From Blautia sp. (lineage in GTDB: Bacteria; Bacillota; Clostridia; Lachnospirales; Lachnospiraceae), in NCBI GenBank assembly GCA_017459635.1, contig JAFUCO010000069.1:1-64000 (forward strand): a stretch of DNA of 64,000 nucleotides, in the 5' to 3' direction. The first letter of the stretch is position 1; the number at the start of each line of letters is the position of its first letter. Below are positions 1 to 9,134 of this stretch, piece after piece. The notes below the pieces were generated by a model. That model saw only the letters and a list, made by a program, of their open reading frames with translations, was not told where the DNA came from and did not search any database. Both the position numbers and the translations under genes were made by a program.

Positions 1-37
1 ACTTAACATTATCGTGTTTTCAGCATGCCAATAAACA

Positions 38-215
38 GACACGATGGAGACACGGTAGTGCTGTACGGGAGTATTGTGCCTGCCCGACGAGACAGAGCCT
101 TACTGAGACTTAGGCGAGAAGGCTCTTCCTGATCGTCTTAGTCTCAGTTAGGCTCTGGCTCGGAGGATAAGCAGGCACCGACTCCCGTACAGCACTACCG
201 TGTCTCCATCGTGTC
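38..215. repeat. 178-bp near-palindrome with perfect 35-bp arms
   Basis: The arms 38-72 and 181-215 are exact reverse complements over 35 bases. Inside them, 76-83 pairs with 171-178, and 94-110 pairs almost perfectly with 140-157, so nearly the whole segment can fold into one long cruciform or RNA hairpin with a centre around 112-138. No ORF or transposase is associated. It lies about 270 bp upstream of the DUF89 gene. It could be a non-autonomous mobile element (MITE-like), a strong bidirectional terminator, or a REP-type structure. The pairing is seen directly; the nature is inferred. Confidence 0.8.
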
Positions 216-291
216 GTCCGGATTGCCAAAAACTTCCTGCCTCATGAGTCCCAAAATCACAGTAAACCGTTCCTTATCTTTTTATAAAAGC

Positions 292-319
292 TTTCAATTT
301 CAGAAAAAAGTGTTATGAT
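292..319 (+). promoter_or_regulatory. Possible promoter of the DUF89 gene
   Basis: TTTCAA (292-297) and TATGAT (314-319) are separated by 16 bases and precede the DUF89 gene. This would leave a leader of about 160 nt. Both hexamers are imperfect, so this is a weak call. The stretch 216-483 otherwise shows no gene I can support. Confidence 0.3.
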
Positions 320-483
320 ATGCGGAGGGACAGCGTCTGTATATTTCAAAGCGTGTGTCCCCAGGATATACATCCTGCAGTATCGTACATCCGGAACCAC
401 CGGCTGTATACTACATAAAAGATCATCGCAACGTCTGTGTCTGCTCTGCGGACGCAGGCAGGCTTACAGAACAGGAGTCATTC

Positions 484-1356
484 ATGAAATTAAACCCTTA
501 TTGTATAAGATGCCAGTTAGATAAACAGGAAGAGAGGATCCGTGGTTTTGAGGATAAGAAGAAAAAGATGGATTATATGCGGTATGTCCTTAAGACCCTT
601 TATGAAGCCGGGGATGAATCGTGTGCGCCTGCAATCTCACACACCTTCAGAAAATATTATTCCAGGTACTGGAATGTGCCTGAGAAGGATTTTACGGACA
701 TTAAAAGAGAATATAATAGCCTGATGCTGAATCTTGAAGACCGGATCTATAAGGAAATAAAGGGATCTGACGATCCCCTTAAAGCTGCGCTCCTCTATGC
801 CCGCACAGGGAACTATATTGACTATGCGGCTCTTCCCGACGTTAATCCGGACACTCTGCTTCAGCTCCTCTTTTCGGACCTTAAAGGCAGCATAGACAAC
901 CTTGAATACAGTATTTTCCGCTCTGAGCTTGAAAGCGCAGGCACTCTTCTGTACATCACAGACAACTGTGGTGAGATCGTGCTCGACAAGCTTGTGATAC
1001 GACTTCTCAATGAAAAGTTCCCGCAGCTTCGTGTCACCGTTCTTGTTCGAGGCGGCCAGACGGTAAATGATGCTGACATGACGGATGCAGAAATGTGCGG
1101 GCTCACACAGCTTGTTCCGGTTATCAGCAGCGGCAATCAGGTGCCGGGAACATATTTTCCGCTTTTGTCGGACGAGAGCCGCGCGGCGCTTGAAACCGCT
1201 GACATGATCATCTCAAAAGGTCAGGGGAACTTTGAAACCCTCCACGACTGCGGCCTTAATATCTACTACCTGTTCCTGTGTAAATGCCAGTATTTCCAGG
1301 ACATGTTCCATGCTGAAAAGCTGCAGGGAATGTTCGTAAACGAGCGCCGTCTATGA
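484..1356 (+). CDS. DUF89 / ARMT1-like metal-dependent phosphatase
   Basis: This 290-residue protein carries the signature motifs of the DUF89 (ARMT1-like) family: TDNCGEIVLDKL near the middle, corresponding to the DNxGE metal/active-site motif, and SKGQGNFETL near the C-terminus. The N-terminus has a CxxC pair (NPYCIRCQ) typical of the bacterial subgroup. Family members are cobalt/nickel-dependent phosphatases proposed to clear damaged or excess phosphometabolites such as fructose-1-phosphate; the substrate here is unknown. An upstream in-frame ATG at 355 exists, but the ATG at 484 has an AGGAG six bases ahead and begins exactly where family similarity begins, so it is preferred. The gene is alone on the plus strand and converges with a membrane-protein gene across a hairpin. 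Confidence 0.85.
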   Translation: MKLNPYCIRCQLDKQEERIRGFEDKKKKMDYMRYVLKTLYEAGDESCAPAISHTFRKYYSRYWNVPEKDFTDIKREYNSLMLNLEDRIYKEIKGSDDPLKAALLYARTGNYIDYAALPDVNPDTLLQLLFSDLKGSIDNLEYSIFRSELESAGTLLYITDNCGEIVLDKLVIRLLNEKFPQLRVTVLVRGGQTVNDADMTDAEMCGLTQLVPVISSGNQVPGTYFPLLSDESRAALETADMIISKGQGNFETLHDCGLNIYYLFLCKCQYFQDMFHAEKLQGMFVNERRL

Positions 1357-1460
1357 TCTTCCGTCATATACCATGAGTAATAGTCGGAGCCGTCAGTTCA
1401 ATTCCGGCATTCTGTATTTGTATCGGGCCGTGCATCAGACTCAACGGTATCTTTTCCTGC

Positions 1461-1487
1461 AAAGCCCCGGCATCCGCCGGTGGCTTT
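1461..1487. terminator. Hairpin between convergent genes
   Basis: AAAGCC-CCGGC pairs with GCCGG-T-GGCTTT around an ATCC loop, followed by a T-rich stretch. It lies between the convergent DUF89 gene and the membrane-protein gene and could terminate both. Confidence 0.6.
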
Positions 1488-1511
1488 ATCTTTCTTCAGA
1501 ACAAAGCCTGA

Positions 1512-2309
1512 TTATCCCGTTACGGTCCCGTCGGATACCGTGGTTACACCGGTATCCTTAAATATAGAATAATCTTCGACGTCCGCCAGCTTGCTCCACC
1601 CGGCCTGCGCCATCATCTCGTCACCTTTTTCTATTCCGGCTCTCACGATAATGTGTGTGGCGCCGGCATTACGGGCGACAACAGGAATCACATCCATATA
1701 TAATTCAGGCATGGCGAGCAGCTGATATGCATGGAAGGCATCTCTGCTCTGGTTGCCGTCTCCTCTTCGCCCGTAAAGCATTTTTATCTCAGGAGCATAA
1801 ACGCGAAGGTACGAGGCAATAAAATCATCCGTGGCCACGCAGTAATTATCTGCTTCTTCCGAAAGAATCAGGTCAGCCACTGAGGCAACCACACCCGGTA
1901 CCTTTTCGATATTGGCGGGTTTTTCATAAAATGAGCCTACTGACTGGCCCCTGGCACAGAAAGCAATTACTGCTGCTGCCGCGCATATCGCCGGAATCCT
2001 CATCCATGTTTTTGGAAGCAGCTTTATCAGGCAGGTGAATGCAAGTCCCACAATGAGAAACCCCGGTATCACCCACAGGTACCGCCAGTAGACGCTCTCC
2101 TCAGATATTTTTGTCATAATGTTTTCTGTAACCGGCAGGAAAAAAACTGCGGCAAGAAAAGCCGTAACACTTACTGCCGGAATCAGCCTGTGGTTTCTGA
2201 ACGCGAAAACAGCTGCTATGATAAAACAGATGATCACCAGCCAGCCCATATAGCTTTCGCCCCAGTACATCTGCCAAACCTGCAGAGAATTATTCAAACT
2301 ATCAGTCAT
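1512..2309 (-). CDS. Polytopic membrane protein with soluble C-terminal half, unknown function
   Basis: The 265-residue protein has an N-terminal half with about four hydrophobic segments (residues about 20-125) and a soluble C-terminal half rich in ADLILSEEADNYCVATDDF and GATHIIVRAG-type stretches. The C-terminal part resembles the extracytoplasmic tails of GT-C-type membrane glycosyltransferases, but I see no catalytic motif that would prove this. The ATG has AGGAGG nine bases upstream. It lies 65 bp downstream of another polytopic protein on the same strand and is probably co-transcribed with it. The two may be halves of one functional unit, since neither alone has the usual GT-C layout. 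Function not recognised. Confidence 0.7.
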   Translation of the reverse strand: MTDSLNNSLQVWQMYWGESYMGWLVIICFIIAAVFAFRNHRLIPAVSVTAFLAAVFFLPVTENIMTKISEESVYWRYLWVIPGFLIVGLAFTCLIKLLPKTWMRIPAICAAAAVIAFCARGQSVGSFYEKPANIEKVPGVVASVADLILSEEADNYCVATDDFIASYLRVYAPEIKMLYGRRGDGNQSRDAFHAYQLLAMPELYMDVIPVVARNAGATHIIVRAGIEKGDEMMAQAGWSKLADVEDYSIFKDTGVTTVSDGTVTG

Positions 2310-2374
2310 AATAAAGCTCCTCCTGACAACAATTAAGGATATCTAAAGCGCACATCCAATTCCGCTTAAAAGCT

Positions 2375-3406
2375 TCATCTGATCATAAGATATGTAATGC
2401 CGAGTATTACAGCCGGCGAAACGGCGGCAGCTCCCATCAGAAACCTTCTGAAGCTTTTATTTGCAGCTGTACCATAAAGAGTCAGAGTACCCACAATGAC
2501 CGGTGCCAGAATGACTCCCATCGAAGAAAGCAGACATGCTCCGCAGACCCCCATAAACAGGTTGATTCCGTAAAGCTCCGTTTTTTTATCTGCCAGTATT
2601 TCAAGCCCCATATAAAACAGCATCGGAAGCCAGATACCCGCCAGGGATCCTTTGCCCTGCCATACCCTTCCCAGCAGGAATACGCTGCTGTTGAACCTGG
2701 AGTATCCTGAAAACCAGGTAAACACGATGCAGAGAATAAGGAAAGTGCCCTGCATATCATAGTCCCGCGGGAAGAAATGCCTGGACAGCATATACCATAC
2801 CGAAAACGCAAGCGGGATATAGGCAAGCGGCAGCCCAATATGTGCCATTGCAGCCGGATGCATCCCTCCGCACAGTATCGACATCATGGCGAGAAAGGTA
2901 GGGTTCTGTGAAAGCACATAGCGGCTAGGAAGATTATAGTAAGGATTGCCTGTATAAGGATTTATCTTAAAAATCGTATCAGTGAATTTTTCCGTCACCG
3001 CTGTTGCTACATAAAAGCCGTCATCCGCATCATAGTGGGCAAATACGGCAACGAAAACTGTCAGCGCAGCCATCATGGCTGCGGCCAGAAGCAGTATAAC
3101 TGCTTTCTTCCACTCAGTTTTTTCCTTTTCTTCCCATTGCCCGGCATTCCCGGCATAAAGCCCAAATCCCAGCACCGCAGTAAGCGCAAGAACTCCGCCA
3201 TATAAAATACACAGCACATGCAGCGGCTGCCCGGCAACAAGCATCAGAAGGGCAAGTGCCTCTGCCAGTGCCAGCATATACGCGTGCCCGCATATGAAGG
3301 CATTAATAAGACTGAATCTCTTGTTTTTACGGACGAAGCATGCACCTGCAGCTGTCGGTATTATGATCATCCATAGTATTATTAAAAGAAGGTTTATTAT
3401 CTTCAC
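2375..3406 (-). CDS. Polytopic membrane protein, possibly GT-C-like (DUF6077-type)
   Basis: This 343-residue protein has about nine to ten predicted membrane segments. Between segments it carries HYDADDGFYVATAV and later GRVWQGKGSLAGIWLP, acidic and aromatic loop motifs of the kind found in large membrane glycosyltransferase-like proteins of Clostridia; I tentatively associate it with DUF6077, without certainty. The start is GTG at 3406, with AGGAGG seven bases upstream. It precedes the 265-residue membrane protein in the same direction. A role in surface glycan assembly or transport is inferred only from the fold type and the nearby polysaccharide locus. Confidence 0.65.
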   Translation of the reverse strand: MKIINLLLIILWMIIIPTAAGACFVRKNKRFSLINAFICGHAYMLALAEALALLMLVAGQPLHVLCILYGGVLALTAVLGFGLYAGNAGQWEEKEKTEWKKAVILLLAAAMMAALTVFVAVFAHYDADDGFYVATAVTEKFTDTIFKINPYTGNPYYNLPSRYVLSQNPTFLAMMSILCGGMHPAAMAHIGLPLAYIPLAFSVWYMLSRHFFPRDYDMQGTFLILCIVFTWFSGYSRFNSSVFLLGRVWQGKGSLAGIWLPMLFYMGLEILADKKTELYGINLFMGVCGACLLSSMGVILAPVIVGTLTLYGTAANKSFRRFLMGAAAVSPAVILGITYLMIR

Positions 3407-3421
3407 CGGTTTTCCTCCTGC

Positions 3422-4297
3422 TCATAATATGCTACCGGCAACAGCACCGCCTTTTTTGTATCTGCCGGGTGTTACACCCTTGTATTTGCGGAAGGTGCGA
3501 ATAAAGTAGCTGAGATCGTTGAACCCGCATTTGTAGGCCACTTCGGTGATGGAATCGTCTGTCGCTGCCAGCTGGAAGCAGGCCTGCTCTATCCTCTGCC
3601 TGTTCAGGTAATCCATAGGCGACTGATGGGTCATCTCGGAAAAAAAGCGGCAGAAGTATCTTGGCGACATGGAAACTGCACCGGCTATGTCAGACAAGGA
3701 TATCTGCCTGGCATAATTCTTCTCGATATAGTCTACGACCTGTTTAAGCTGAACTACTCTTCTGTAATCTCTTCTTTTCCGGGTAATGCTTTCAAGATAA
3801 TAATGATTTCCGAAAATAATGCCGAAAAAGTGGTAAAATTGTCCGATTACCGTCAGCTCATAACCATCCTTGTGTTCGCGGAACGCCTCAAAAATATCAT
3901 CCGCTGCCCGTACAGCATCCTGCTGAAGGGATGTCAGATGGTTGTAGACGATCACTTCGTGCTGAAATATCTTCTGCAGATAAGGCGTAATCACAGTAGA
4001 GCCGCGCAGCAGTGAATTAAGGTCAAATACAATGCATTGATAGGTACAGTTGTCTTCAGGAATCCCTGAATGCAGGACACCGCTGTGTATAAAAATCACA
4101 TCTCCTGCCTGAGCGCGGTATGTTTTTTCATCAAGTGTAACAACAAATGAACCTGTAAGTATCCGGATGATCTCAAACTCAACGTGCCAGTGATAACTCA
4201 TCACGTAGCGCGGATGGTCTGAGTCTATATCGTGAAATTCATAAGGAAATTCATATGTACCTCTCAGCCGGTTTTCATTTCGTTCAGGATCATGCAT
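3422..4297 (-). CDS. AraC-family transcriptional regulator (cupin sensor)
   Basis: This 291-residue protein has an N-terminal cupin-like sensor domain (YHWHVEFEIIRILTGSF, AGDVIFIHSGVLHSG) and a C-terminal pair of helix-turn-helix motifs (QISLSDIAGAVSMSPRYFCRFF, SITEVAYKCGFNDLSYFIRTF). The final stretch matches the AraC/XylS consensus ending in a K-x-x-G-x-T-P-G-x-Y-K motif. The ATG at 4297 has GGAGG eight bases upstream; the alternative ATG at 4312 lacks a site, so 4297 is chosen. It is divergent from fucI across about 280 bp, which suggests that it controls sugar-responsive expression of fucI. The inducer is not visible from sequence. Confidence 0.92.
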   Translation of the reverse strand: MHDPERNENRLRGTYEFPYEFHDIDSDHPRYVMSYHWHVEFEIIRILTGSFVVTLDEKTYRAQAGDVIFIHSGVLHSGIPEDNCTYQCIVFDLNSLLRGSTVITPYLQKIFQHEVIVYNHLTSLQQDAVRAADDIFEAFREHKDGYELTVIGQFYHFFGIIFGNHYYLESITRKRRDYRRVVQLKQVVDYIEKNYARQISLSDIAGAVSMSPRYFCRFFSEMTHQSPMDYLNRQRIEQACFQLAATDDSITEVAYKCGFNDLSYFIRTFRKYKGVTPGRYKKGGAVAGSIL

Positions 4298-4414
4298 CGC
4301 TGATTCCTCCATACTGTAAGGGTATAGATTCTGTTCAGTTCATAGTGTGCTGAAGATTTCTATCAATCATGTGAAAAGAAGTGAATATTGTACTATTTTT
4401 TACGATTATAGCAC

Positions 4415-4443
4415 AAGACACAGAGGCTTAACAAGTGTATAAT
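4415..4443 (+). promoter_or_regulatory. Possible fucI promoter
   Basis: A perfect TATAAT lies at 4438-4443, with a poor -35 (AAGACA, 4415-4420) 17 bases upstream. A weak -35 is typical of promoters activated by an AraC-type regulator, and such a gene lies divergently next to it. The leader to the fucI ATG would be about 125 nt. Confidence 0.4.
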
Positions 4444-4576
4444 ACAAATATAACAGTTTTTGAGACATATGCAGTATTTGTCTCGACGCCGCATTTACTG
4501 CGGGCACAAGCAGGTAGTAAATGGGCGGGTAAAAGTTTTATACGGCTTCAACAATTTATAATGGAGGTAATTTCTA

Positions 4577-6391
4577 ATGAGCGACAGCAGAAAACTGATC
4601 GGCGGACGCCCTGTTATCGGAATCCGTCCTGTAATCGATGGAAGAAAAGGACCGCTTGATGTCAGAGGATCACTTGAAGAGCAGACCATGGGCATGGCTC
4701 TTAAGGCTAAAAAGCTTTATGAAGACAATCTTCGTTATGCTGACGGCACTCCGGTAAAGGTCGTAATTTCCAATACAACGATCGGCCGTGTACGTGAAAG
4801 CGCAGCCTGCGCTGAACAGTTCAAAAAAGAAGGCGTTGACATCACTCTTACCGTTACACCTTGCTGGTGCTATGGTTCAGAGACAATGGATATGGATCCA
4901 AACACCATCAAAGGTGTGTGGGGTCTTAACGCTACCGAGCGTCCAGGCGCAGTCTATCTTGCATCCGTTCTGGCAACACATGCACAGAAGGGTCTGCCGG
5001 CATTCGGAATGTACGGAAAAGACGTACAGGATGCTGACGACGAAGTTATTCCGGATGACGTAGTCGAGATGCTGCTCCGCTTCGGCCGTGCTGCTGTTGC
5101 CGTTGCATCACTCCGCGGCACCTCCTATCTGCAGATCGGTTCTGTTACCATGGGCATCGGCGGTTCCATCATGGATCAGGATTTCATCGAGTCATATCTT
5201 GGCATGCGTGTTGAATCTGTGGATGAGGTTGAGGTCATCCGCCGCATGAGCGAAGGCATCTATGACGAGGAAGAATTCCAGAGAGCTCTTGCCTGGACAA
5301 AGGAGAACTGCAAAGAGTGCTTCGACAAGAATCCAGACTGGATCCAGAAATCCCGCGAAGTCAAGGATGAGCAGTGGGAGTTCACCGTTAAGATGTACAT
5401 CATCATCAAGGATATGATGAGAGGAAATGACAAGCTGGCTGAGAAATTCCCGGAGGAAGCTCTTGGACACAATGCCATCGCAGGCGGTTTCCAGGGCCAG
5501 AGGCAGTGGACAGACTTCTATCCCAACTGTGACTATCCGGAAGCTTTCCTTGCTACCTCATTTGATTATGACGGAGCTCGTGAGCCTTACATCCTTGCTA
5601 CCGAAAACGACATTCTGAACGGACTTTGCATGCTCTTCCAGAAGCAGCTGACCGGCAGGGCTTCAATGTTCTCGGATGTTCGTACCTACTGGAGCGGAGA
5701 CTCTGTAAAACGTGTTACCGGTTATGACATCGAGGGCCATGCCAAAGATGCCGACGGTTTCATCCACCTTATCAACTCCGGTGCATCAGCACTTGATTTT
5801 GCAGGCGTATGCACAGACGAAAACGGAAACCCTGTCTGCAAGCAGTGGTGGGATGTAACTGACGAGGATATCAAGAAGATCTCTGAAGCCACCGAGTGGG
5901 CTCCGGCTGACAACGGATATTTCCGCGGCGGCGGATATTCTTCAAGATTTGTGACCAAGGCTGAGATGCCGATCACCATGATGAGACTCAACCTTGTAAA
6001 AGGCCTTGGACCGGTTCTCCAGATCGCTGAAGGCTGGACTGTAGCACTTCCCGATGAGGTTACTGATATCCTCTGGAAGAGAACCGACTACACATGGCCA
6101 TGCACGTGGTTTGCACCGCGCACCGATGGAAAACCGGGCAGCGCTTTTGAAAATGCCTACACTGTAATGAGAAACTGGGGCGCTAACCACGGCGCATCTG
6201 TCTATGGACATGTAGGCGCTGACCTGATCACAATGGCTTCAATGCTCCGCATCCCGGTCTGCATGCACAATGTTCCGGATAAAGATATCTATCGTCCGGC
6301 AGCATGGAACGCATTCGGAACACAGGATAAAGAAGGCGCAGATTACCGCGCATGCGCAGCGTTTGGACCGCTCTACAAAAAATACAAATAA
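4577..6391 (+). CDS. fucI: L-fucose isomerase
   Basis: The 604-residue protein matches L-fucose isomerase along its length. It shows the N-terminal [20 protein letters not shown] segment, a middle [15 protein letters not shown] stretch and the C-terminal [18 protein letters not shown] region typical of the family (usual length about 590). The enzyme interconverts L-fucose and L-fuculose (also D-arabinose and D-ribulose) in the cytoplasm with Mn2+. GGAGG lies about ten bases before the ATG. No fuculokinase, aldolase or fucose transporter is adjacent; the rest of the pathway must lie elsewhere. It is divergent from the AraC regulator and followed by a strong terminator. Confidence 0.95.
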   Translation: MSDSRKLIGGRPVIGIRPVIDGRKGPLDVRGSLEEQTMGMALKAKKLYEDNLRYADGTPVKVVISNTTIGRVRESAACAEQFKKEGVDITLTVTPCWCYGSETMDMDPNTIKGVWGLNATERPGAVYLASVLATHAQKGLPAFGMYGKDVQDADDEVIPDDVVEMLLRFGRAAVAVASLRGTSYLQIGSVTMGIGGSIMDQDFIESYLGMRVESVDEVEVIRRMSEGIYDEEEFQRALAWTKENCKECFDKNPDWIQKSREVKDEQWEFTVKMYIIIKDMMRGNDKLAEKFPEEALGHNAIAGGFQGQRQWTDFYPNCDYPEAFLATSFDYDGAREPYILATENDILNGLCMLFQKQLTGRASMFSDVRTYWSGDSVKRVTGYDIEGHAKDADGFIHLINSGASALDFAGVCTDENGNPVCKQWWDVTDEDIKKISEATEWAPADNGYFRGGGYSSRFVTKAEMPITMMRLNLVKGLGPVLQIAEGWTVALPDEVTDILWKRTDYTWPCTWFAPRTDGKPGSAFENAYTVMRNWGANHGASVYGHVGADLITMASMLRIPVCMHNVPDKDIYRPAAWNAFGTQDKEGADYRACAAFGPLYKKYK

Positions 6392-6406
6392 GCTTTTTTA
6401 AAAAAA

Positions 6407-6443
6407 GGCCTGTGAAAAAAAGTTTTTTCACGGGTCTTTTTCC
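6407..6443 (+). terminator. Rho-independent terminator of fucI
   Basis: A 12-bp stem (CCTGTGAAAAAA with TTTTTTCACGGG, AG loop) is followed by TCTTTTTCC, 16 bases after the fucI stop codon. Confidence 0.85.
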
Positions 6444-6485
6444 TTTCAGGATATTTTTCTTAGCGAAAGGCAGCTTCTCCGGAAA

Positions 6486-6539
6486 GTGTGGGGGGAAAAC
6501 GCTCTCAGAGTTGCGAAGCCCGACGTTTTCCCCCCACAC
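6486..6539. repeat. GC-rich hairpin with conserved loop core (copy 1)
   Basis: Perfect 16-bp arms (6486-6501 and 6524-6539, GTGTGGGGGGAAAACG and its complement) enclose a loop. The core 6502-6525 is nearly identical to 48422-48445 in another hairpin 42 kb away. Both sit between convergent genes. Confidence 0.75.
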
Positions 6540-6580
6540 CCCCCTTTCCCCGGGCACGCTTCTATTTGTGACCTTCACGA

Positions 6581-6600
6581 TAAGACAGAGGACGGTTCTT
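6581..6600. repeat. GGACGGTTCT-type repeat, degenerate copy
   Basis: TAAGACAGAGGACGGTTCTT matches one half of the GGGACGGTTCTCTGTCTT hairpin family found at 46012, 56601, 57537 and 59639. It abuts the stop codon of the downstream minus-strand membrane protein gene. Confidence 0.55.
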
Positions 6601-7777
6601 AAATATAATAGTCTATGCCTCTCATGAGGAGGTAGTAGTAGTTCATGCCGTAGGCTGTGTGGAGGAGGATCAGGGCGGAGCCTGCGAGGAAGTAGAGTTT
6701 GTGGTACAGGTCGGCTTTCAGCAGGCTGGCTTTTTTTATGTAGTCTTTTACATTTACTATGAAGAGCGGTACGAGGTGCATGTATACCATGAAGGCGAAT
6801 ACCTGCATTCCCCAGAGGAAGCCTCCATTGTTCATTCTGGTTCCGCTTTCCATCAGGAACATGGCTTCTATTATGCCCACTCCGAATGCTGCATAGACGA
6901 ATATCATGCTTCGCGGCAGTTTTTTTCTGTTATAGTACAGTACTATCAGCGGGAAGAAAAGTCCGGTAATGTATTTCATGATGAAAGACCTTAGTCTTTC
7001 CTGGAAGAAGTAGATCGAGAGGCCGGCTATTATGTGATATCCAGGTTCTTCTGCGCAGAGTGTCCGGTACTGTACGATCATAAGTACAACAGATGGAATT
7101 ATGGGCAGCACGAGCAGCACTGCGTTTATCAGACTGAGCTGCTTTGTTATAAGATCCTTCAGCAGGAATATTGCCAGGGTTACGGAAAACACCATCAGAA
7201 AACCTGTTTTCATAAGAGTTGCAAGGAATGCCATTCCGCAGGTAAGCACCCAGTGCATCCAGGATATTCTTTTTTCATCCAGGCATATCCGGTACAGTTC
7301 TGCAAAAAAGTACATTGCCAGAACAGCAAAAAGACGCATCGCTATGTAAGGCGGGTTGTGCCAGGGCTGTGCTACGAGGGATCCGGCATAGTACCTCCGG
7401 AACATCGGAACCGGAACACTTGTCAGAAACATAAGTGCTAAAGCACACAGCATGGCTCCCCACCGTTTCATTGATAAATGCTTTTCTATGAACAGTGAGG
7501 CGGCTGCCCAGGTAAAGGCAGTTACAAAACCTAAAAACAATGCGACAGCATATTTGAAGCCATTGGTTGCTTCCATCAAAGCTCTTATGATAAGCAGCAG
7601 GGCTCCCTTACCTCCTGTGACCGCAGCATCTATCTGGGATGGCAGGTCGCTTGGATACTGCTGGTTATAAATTATTGCCTGACGGTAAAAAAGAAATGAA
7701 AAGAACGCCGCCAGAATGACCACCCACAGAAGCAGGATCACATTGTCCTTAATTCTTCGAATCTTATCTGTTTTCAT
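6599..7777 (-). CDS. Polytopic membrane protein, family A copy 1 (surface-polysaccharide locus)
   Basis: This 392-residue protein has about nine to ten predicted membrane segments. It belongs to a four-member paralogous set in this locus. Conserved positions are YxSDLPxxIxxA in the first external loop, GSLVAQPWHNxxYxAMR in the middle, EKRISWxxWxLTC, an E-MFLMESGTRMNNGGFLWG stretch near the C-terminus, and a final YYYLLMRGIDYYI. Its closest relative in the window is the protein at 12432-13613. The layout (many membrane helices, acidic first loop, aromatic and charged loops) fits a GT-C-type glycosyltransferase, but no known family is recognised. GGGAG lies five bases before the ATG. It is last in the minus-strand polysaccharide gene series. 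Confidence 0.8.
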   Translation of the reverse strand: MKTDKIRRIKDNVILLLWVVILAAFFSFLFYRQAIIYNQQYPSDLPSQIDAAVTGGKGALLLIIRALMEATNGFKYAVALFLGFVTAFTWAAASLFIEKHLSMKRWGAMLCALALMFLTSVPVPMFRRYYAGSLVAQPWHNPPYIAMRLFAVLAMYFFAELYRICLDEKRISWMHWVLTCGMAFLATLMKTGFLMVFSVTLAIFLLKDLITKQLSLINAVLLVLPIIPSVVLMIVQYRTLCAEEPGYHIIAGLSIYFFQERLRSFIMKYITGLFFPLIVLYYNRKKLPRSMIFVYAAFGVGIIEAMFLMESGTRMNNGGFLWGMQVFAFMVYMHLVPLFIVNVKDYIKKASLLKADLYHKLYFLAGSALILLHTAYGMNYYYLLMRGIDYYI

Positions 7778-7810
7778 ACATACTCCCTGTTTTATCCTGT
7801 CAGCTTATAT

Positions 7811-7955
7811 GCCCTGATCGATACTCTGACAGGTCACGATAATCAATAGATACAGGCCCTGATCAATATTCTGACAGTTCACAATATATCAATAGATATA
7901 AGCCCTGATCAATAATCTGACAGCTCACAATATATCAATAGATATAAGCCCCGAT
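7811..7955. repeat. Tandem repeat, unit 45-46 bp, three copies plus a partial
   Basis: Copies begin at about 7811, 7856, 7902 and 7948. Each contains GCCCTGATC, an (A)TCTGACAG block and TCACNATANNTCAATAGAT. The last partial copy overlaps the final codons and stop of the gene ending at 7935, so the array looks like repeated duplication of that gene's 3' end and following bases. Confidence 0.85.
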
Positions 7956-9134
7956 TATTATTCCGTGGAAATAGTAGAAGCCTGAGGCCACGTGAAGGGC
8001 CATTAATATGAATCCTGCTGTCAGGTATGCCCTGTTTCCTTTTGTCCTTTTCTGATTCCCGTTACGGTATTCGTTGAAATCCCTGAGGAACATTGCAGTT
8101 ACATACACGAACAGAACATATCCAAGAATGAACTGTCCCCACAGGAAATTACCGTGGGTCTGTCTGGGGCCGTCCTCCATGATGAACATTCCCTCAAGAA
8201 CCGCCCACACGTATGCCCACGCCGCAACTCCGGCTCCGTTCTCAAGCCTGTGACGGTTGTGAATATACACCATAATCGGAAGCGGCAGGGCTGTCACGAA
8301 TCTCATAACAGAGATTACGATGGTATCATTGAAGTAAAAGATGGAAGGTGCGAATACGATGCCGTTCATCCCGTCGAACAGCATGTGAGCCTGTATCGGC
8401 AGCACCGCTATGGCCGGAAGTACTACGCAGCCCAGCAGGAATTCATTTTTAAAAGTATTTCTCTTTCCGAAAAAGTCTATGAGGATAAACACCAGCAGTC
8501 CCGGCGCAAAACCCATAAGGAAATTAGGCTTCAGGCTGGTTGCGATTACCAGCATCACACAGGTCAGGATCCAGTATTTCCAGGAGATCCTCTTTTCTTT
8601 TCTGTAGATCTCGTGCAGGGGGCCGAAGAAAATCATGGTGAGGATCGCTAACGGCCTCATGGCATTATAGGTCATATTGTGCCACGGCTGTGAGATTATA
8701 GACCCCAGGTAAAACCTTGGGAACAGTACCGGAACATAAATATTTGTAAGCGGCAGAAGGCAGAAAGAAGCTATCATGCTCATATATCTGCCGATCTCAA
8801 ACCTCTTCTCAAGAAGAAGCGCAGTGCAGATAAACGCAGCGCCAATAGTCAGGCCTTCAAGGAGCGCTATGGAATAGACCGTATACCTTGTAAAGACAAG
8901 CAGCCATTTCATCAGAAGAAAAATGATGGAATAGTTTGCCATGTAAAGCGCCTGATTGATATGCGCCGGAAGGTCGCTCATATACCCTCCGTTGTATGCG
9001 ATTGCCTGAAGGAAGAACAGGATCGAGGTCAGAAGCGAAATGAGCAGTCCGGCCTGTATCAGGATCGTATTGTCCCTTACCCTGTCTTCATTCTGTGTTT
9101 TGAATCTGGTTTTCAGAGCCGCCTTATAATTCAT
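7935..9134 (-). CDS. Polytopic membrane protein, family B copy 1
   Basis: This 399-residue polytopic protein is clearly related to 13720-14922 (family B), and more distantly to the two family A proteins. Shared positions are GGYMSDLPAHINQAL, LGSIISQPWHNMTYNAMRP, EKRISWKYWILTC, KPNFLMGFAPGLLVFxLIDFFGKRNTF, and an EGMFIMEDG-HGNFLWG stretch. An upstream ATG at 9170 is possible, but the ATG at 9134 gives a length matching its paralogue (400) and has GGAAGG upstream, with rather long spacing of 11 bases. It is followed by the 45-bp repeat array and then family A copy 1. Function unknown; likely acts at the membrane on lipid-linked or exported glycan. Confidence 0.8.
   Translation of the reverse strand: MNYKAALKTRFKTQNEDRVRDNTILIQAGLLISLLTSILFFLQAIAYNGGYMSDLPAHINQALYMANYSIIFLLMKWLLVFTRYTVYSIALLEGLTIGAAFICTALLLEKRFEIGRYMSMIASFCLLPLTNIYVPVLFPRFYLGSIISQPWHNMTYNAMRPLAILTMIFFGPLHEIYRKEKRISWKYWILTCVMLVIATSLKPNFLMGFAPGLLVFILIDFFGKRNTFKNEFLLGCVVLPAIAVLPIQAHMLFDGMNGIVFAPSIFYFNDTIVISVMRFVTALPLPIMVYIHNRHRLENGAGVAAWAYVWAVLEGMFIMEDGPRQTHGNFLWGQFILGYVLFVYVTAMFLRDFNEYRNGNQKRTKGNRAYLTAGFILMALHVASGFYYFHGIIIGAYIY

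Noticed and set aside
355..483. N-terminal extension of the DUF89 protein
   Set aside because: No similarity or ribosome site; the ATG at 484 has AGGAG.
6228..6578. 116-residue minus-strand ORF over the fucI terminator
   Set aside because: It spans a terminator and a GC-rich hairpin and overlaps fucI; no coding signs.
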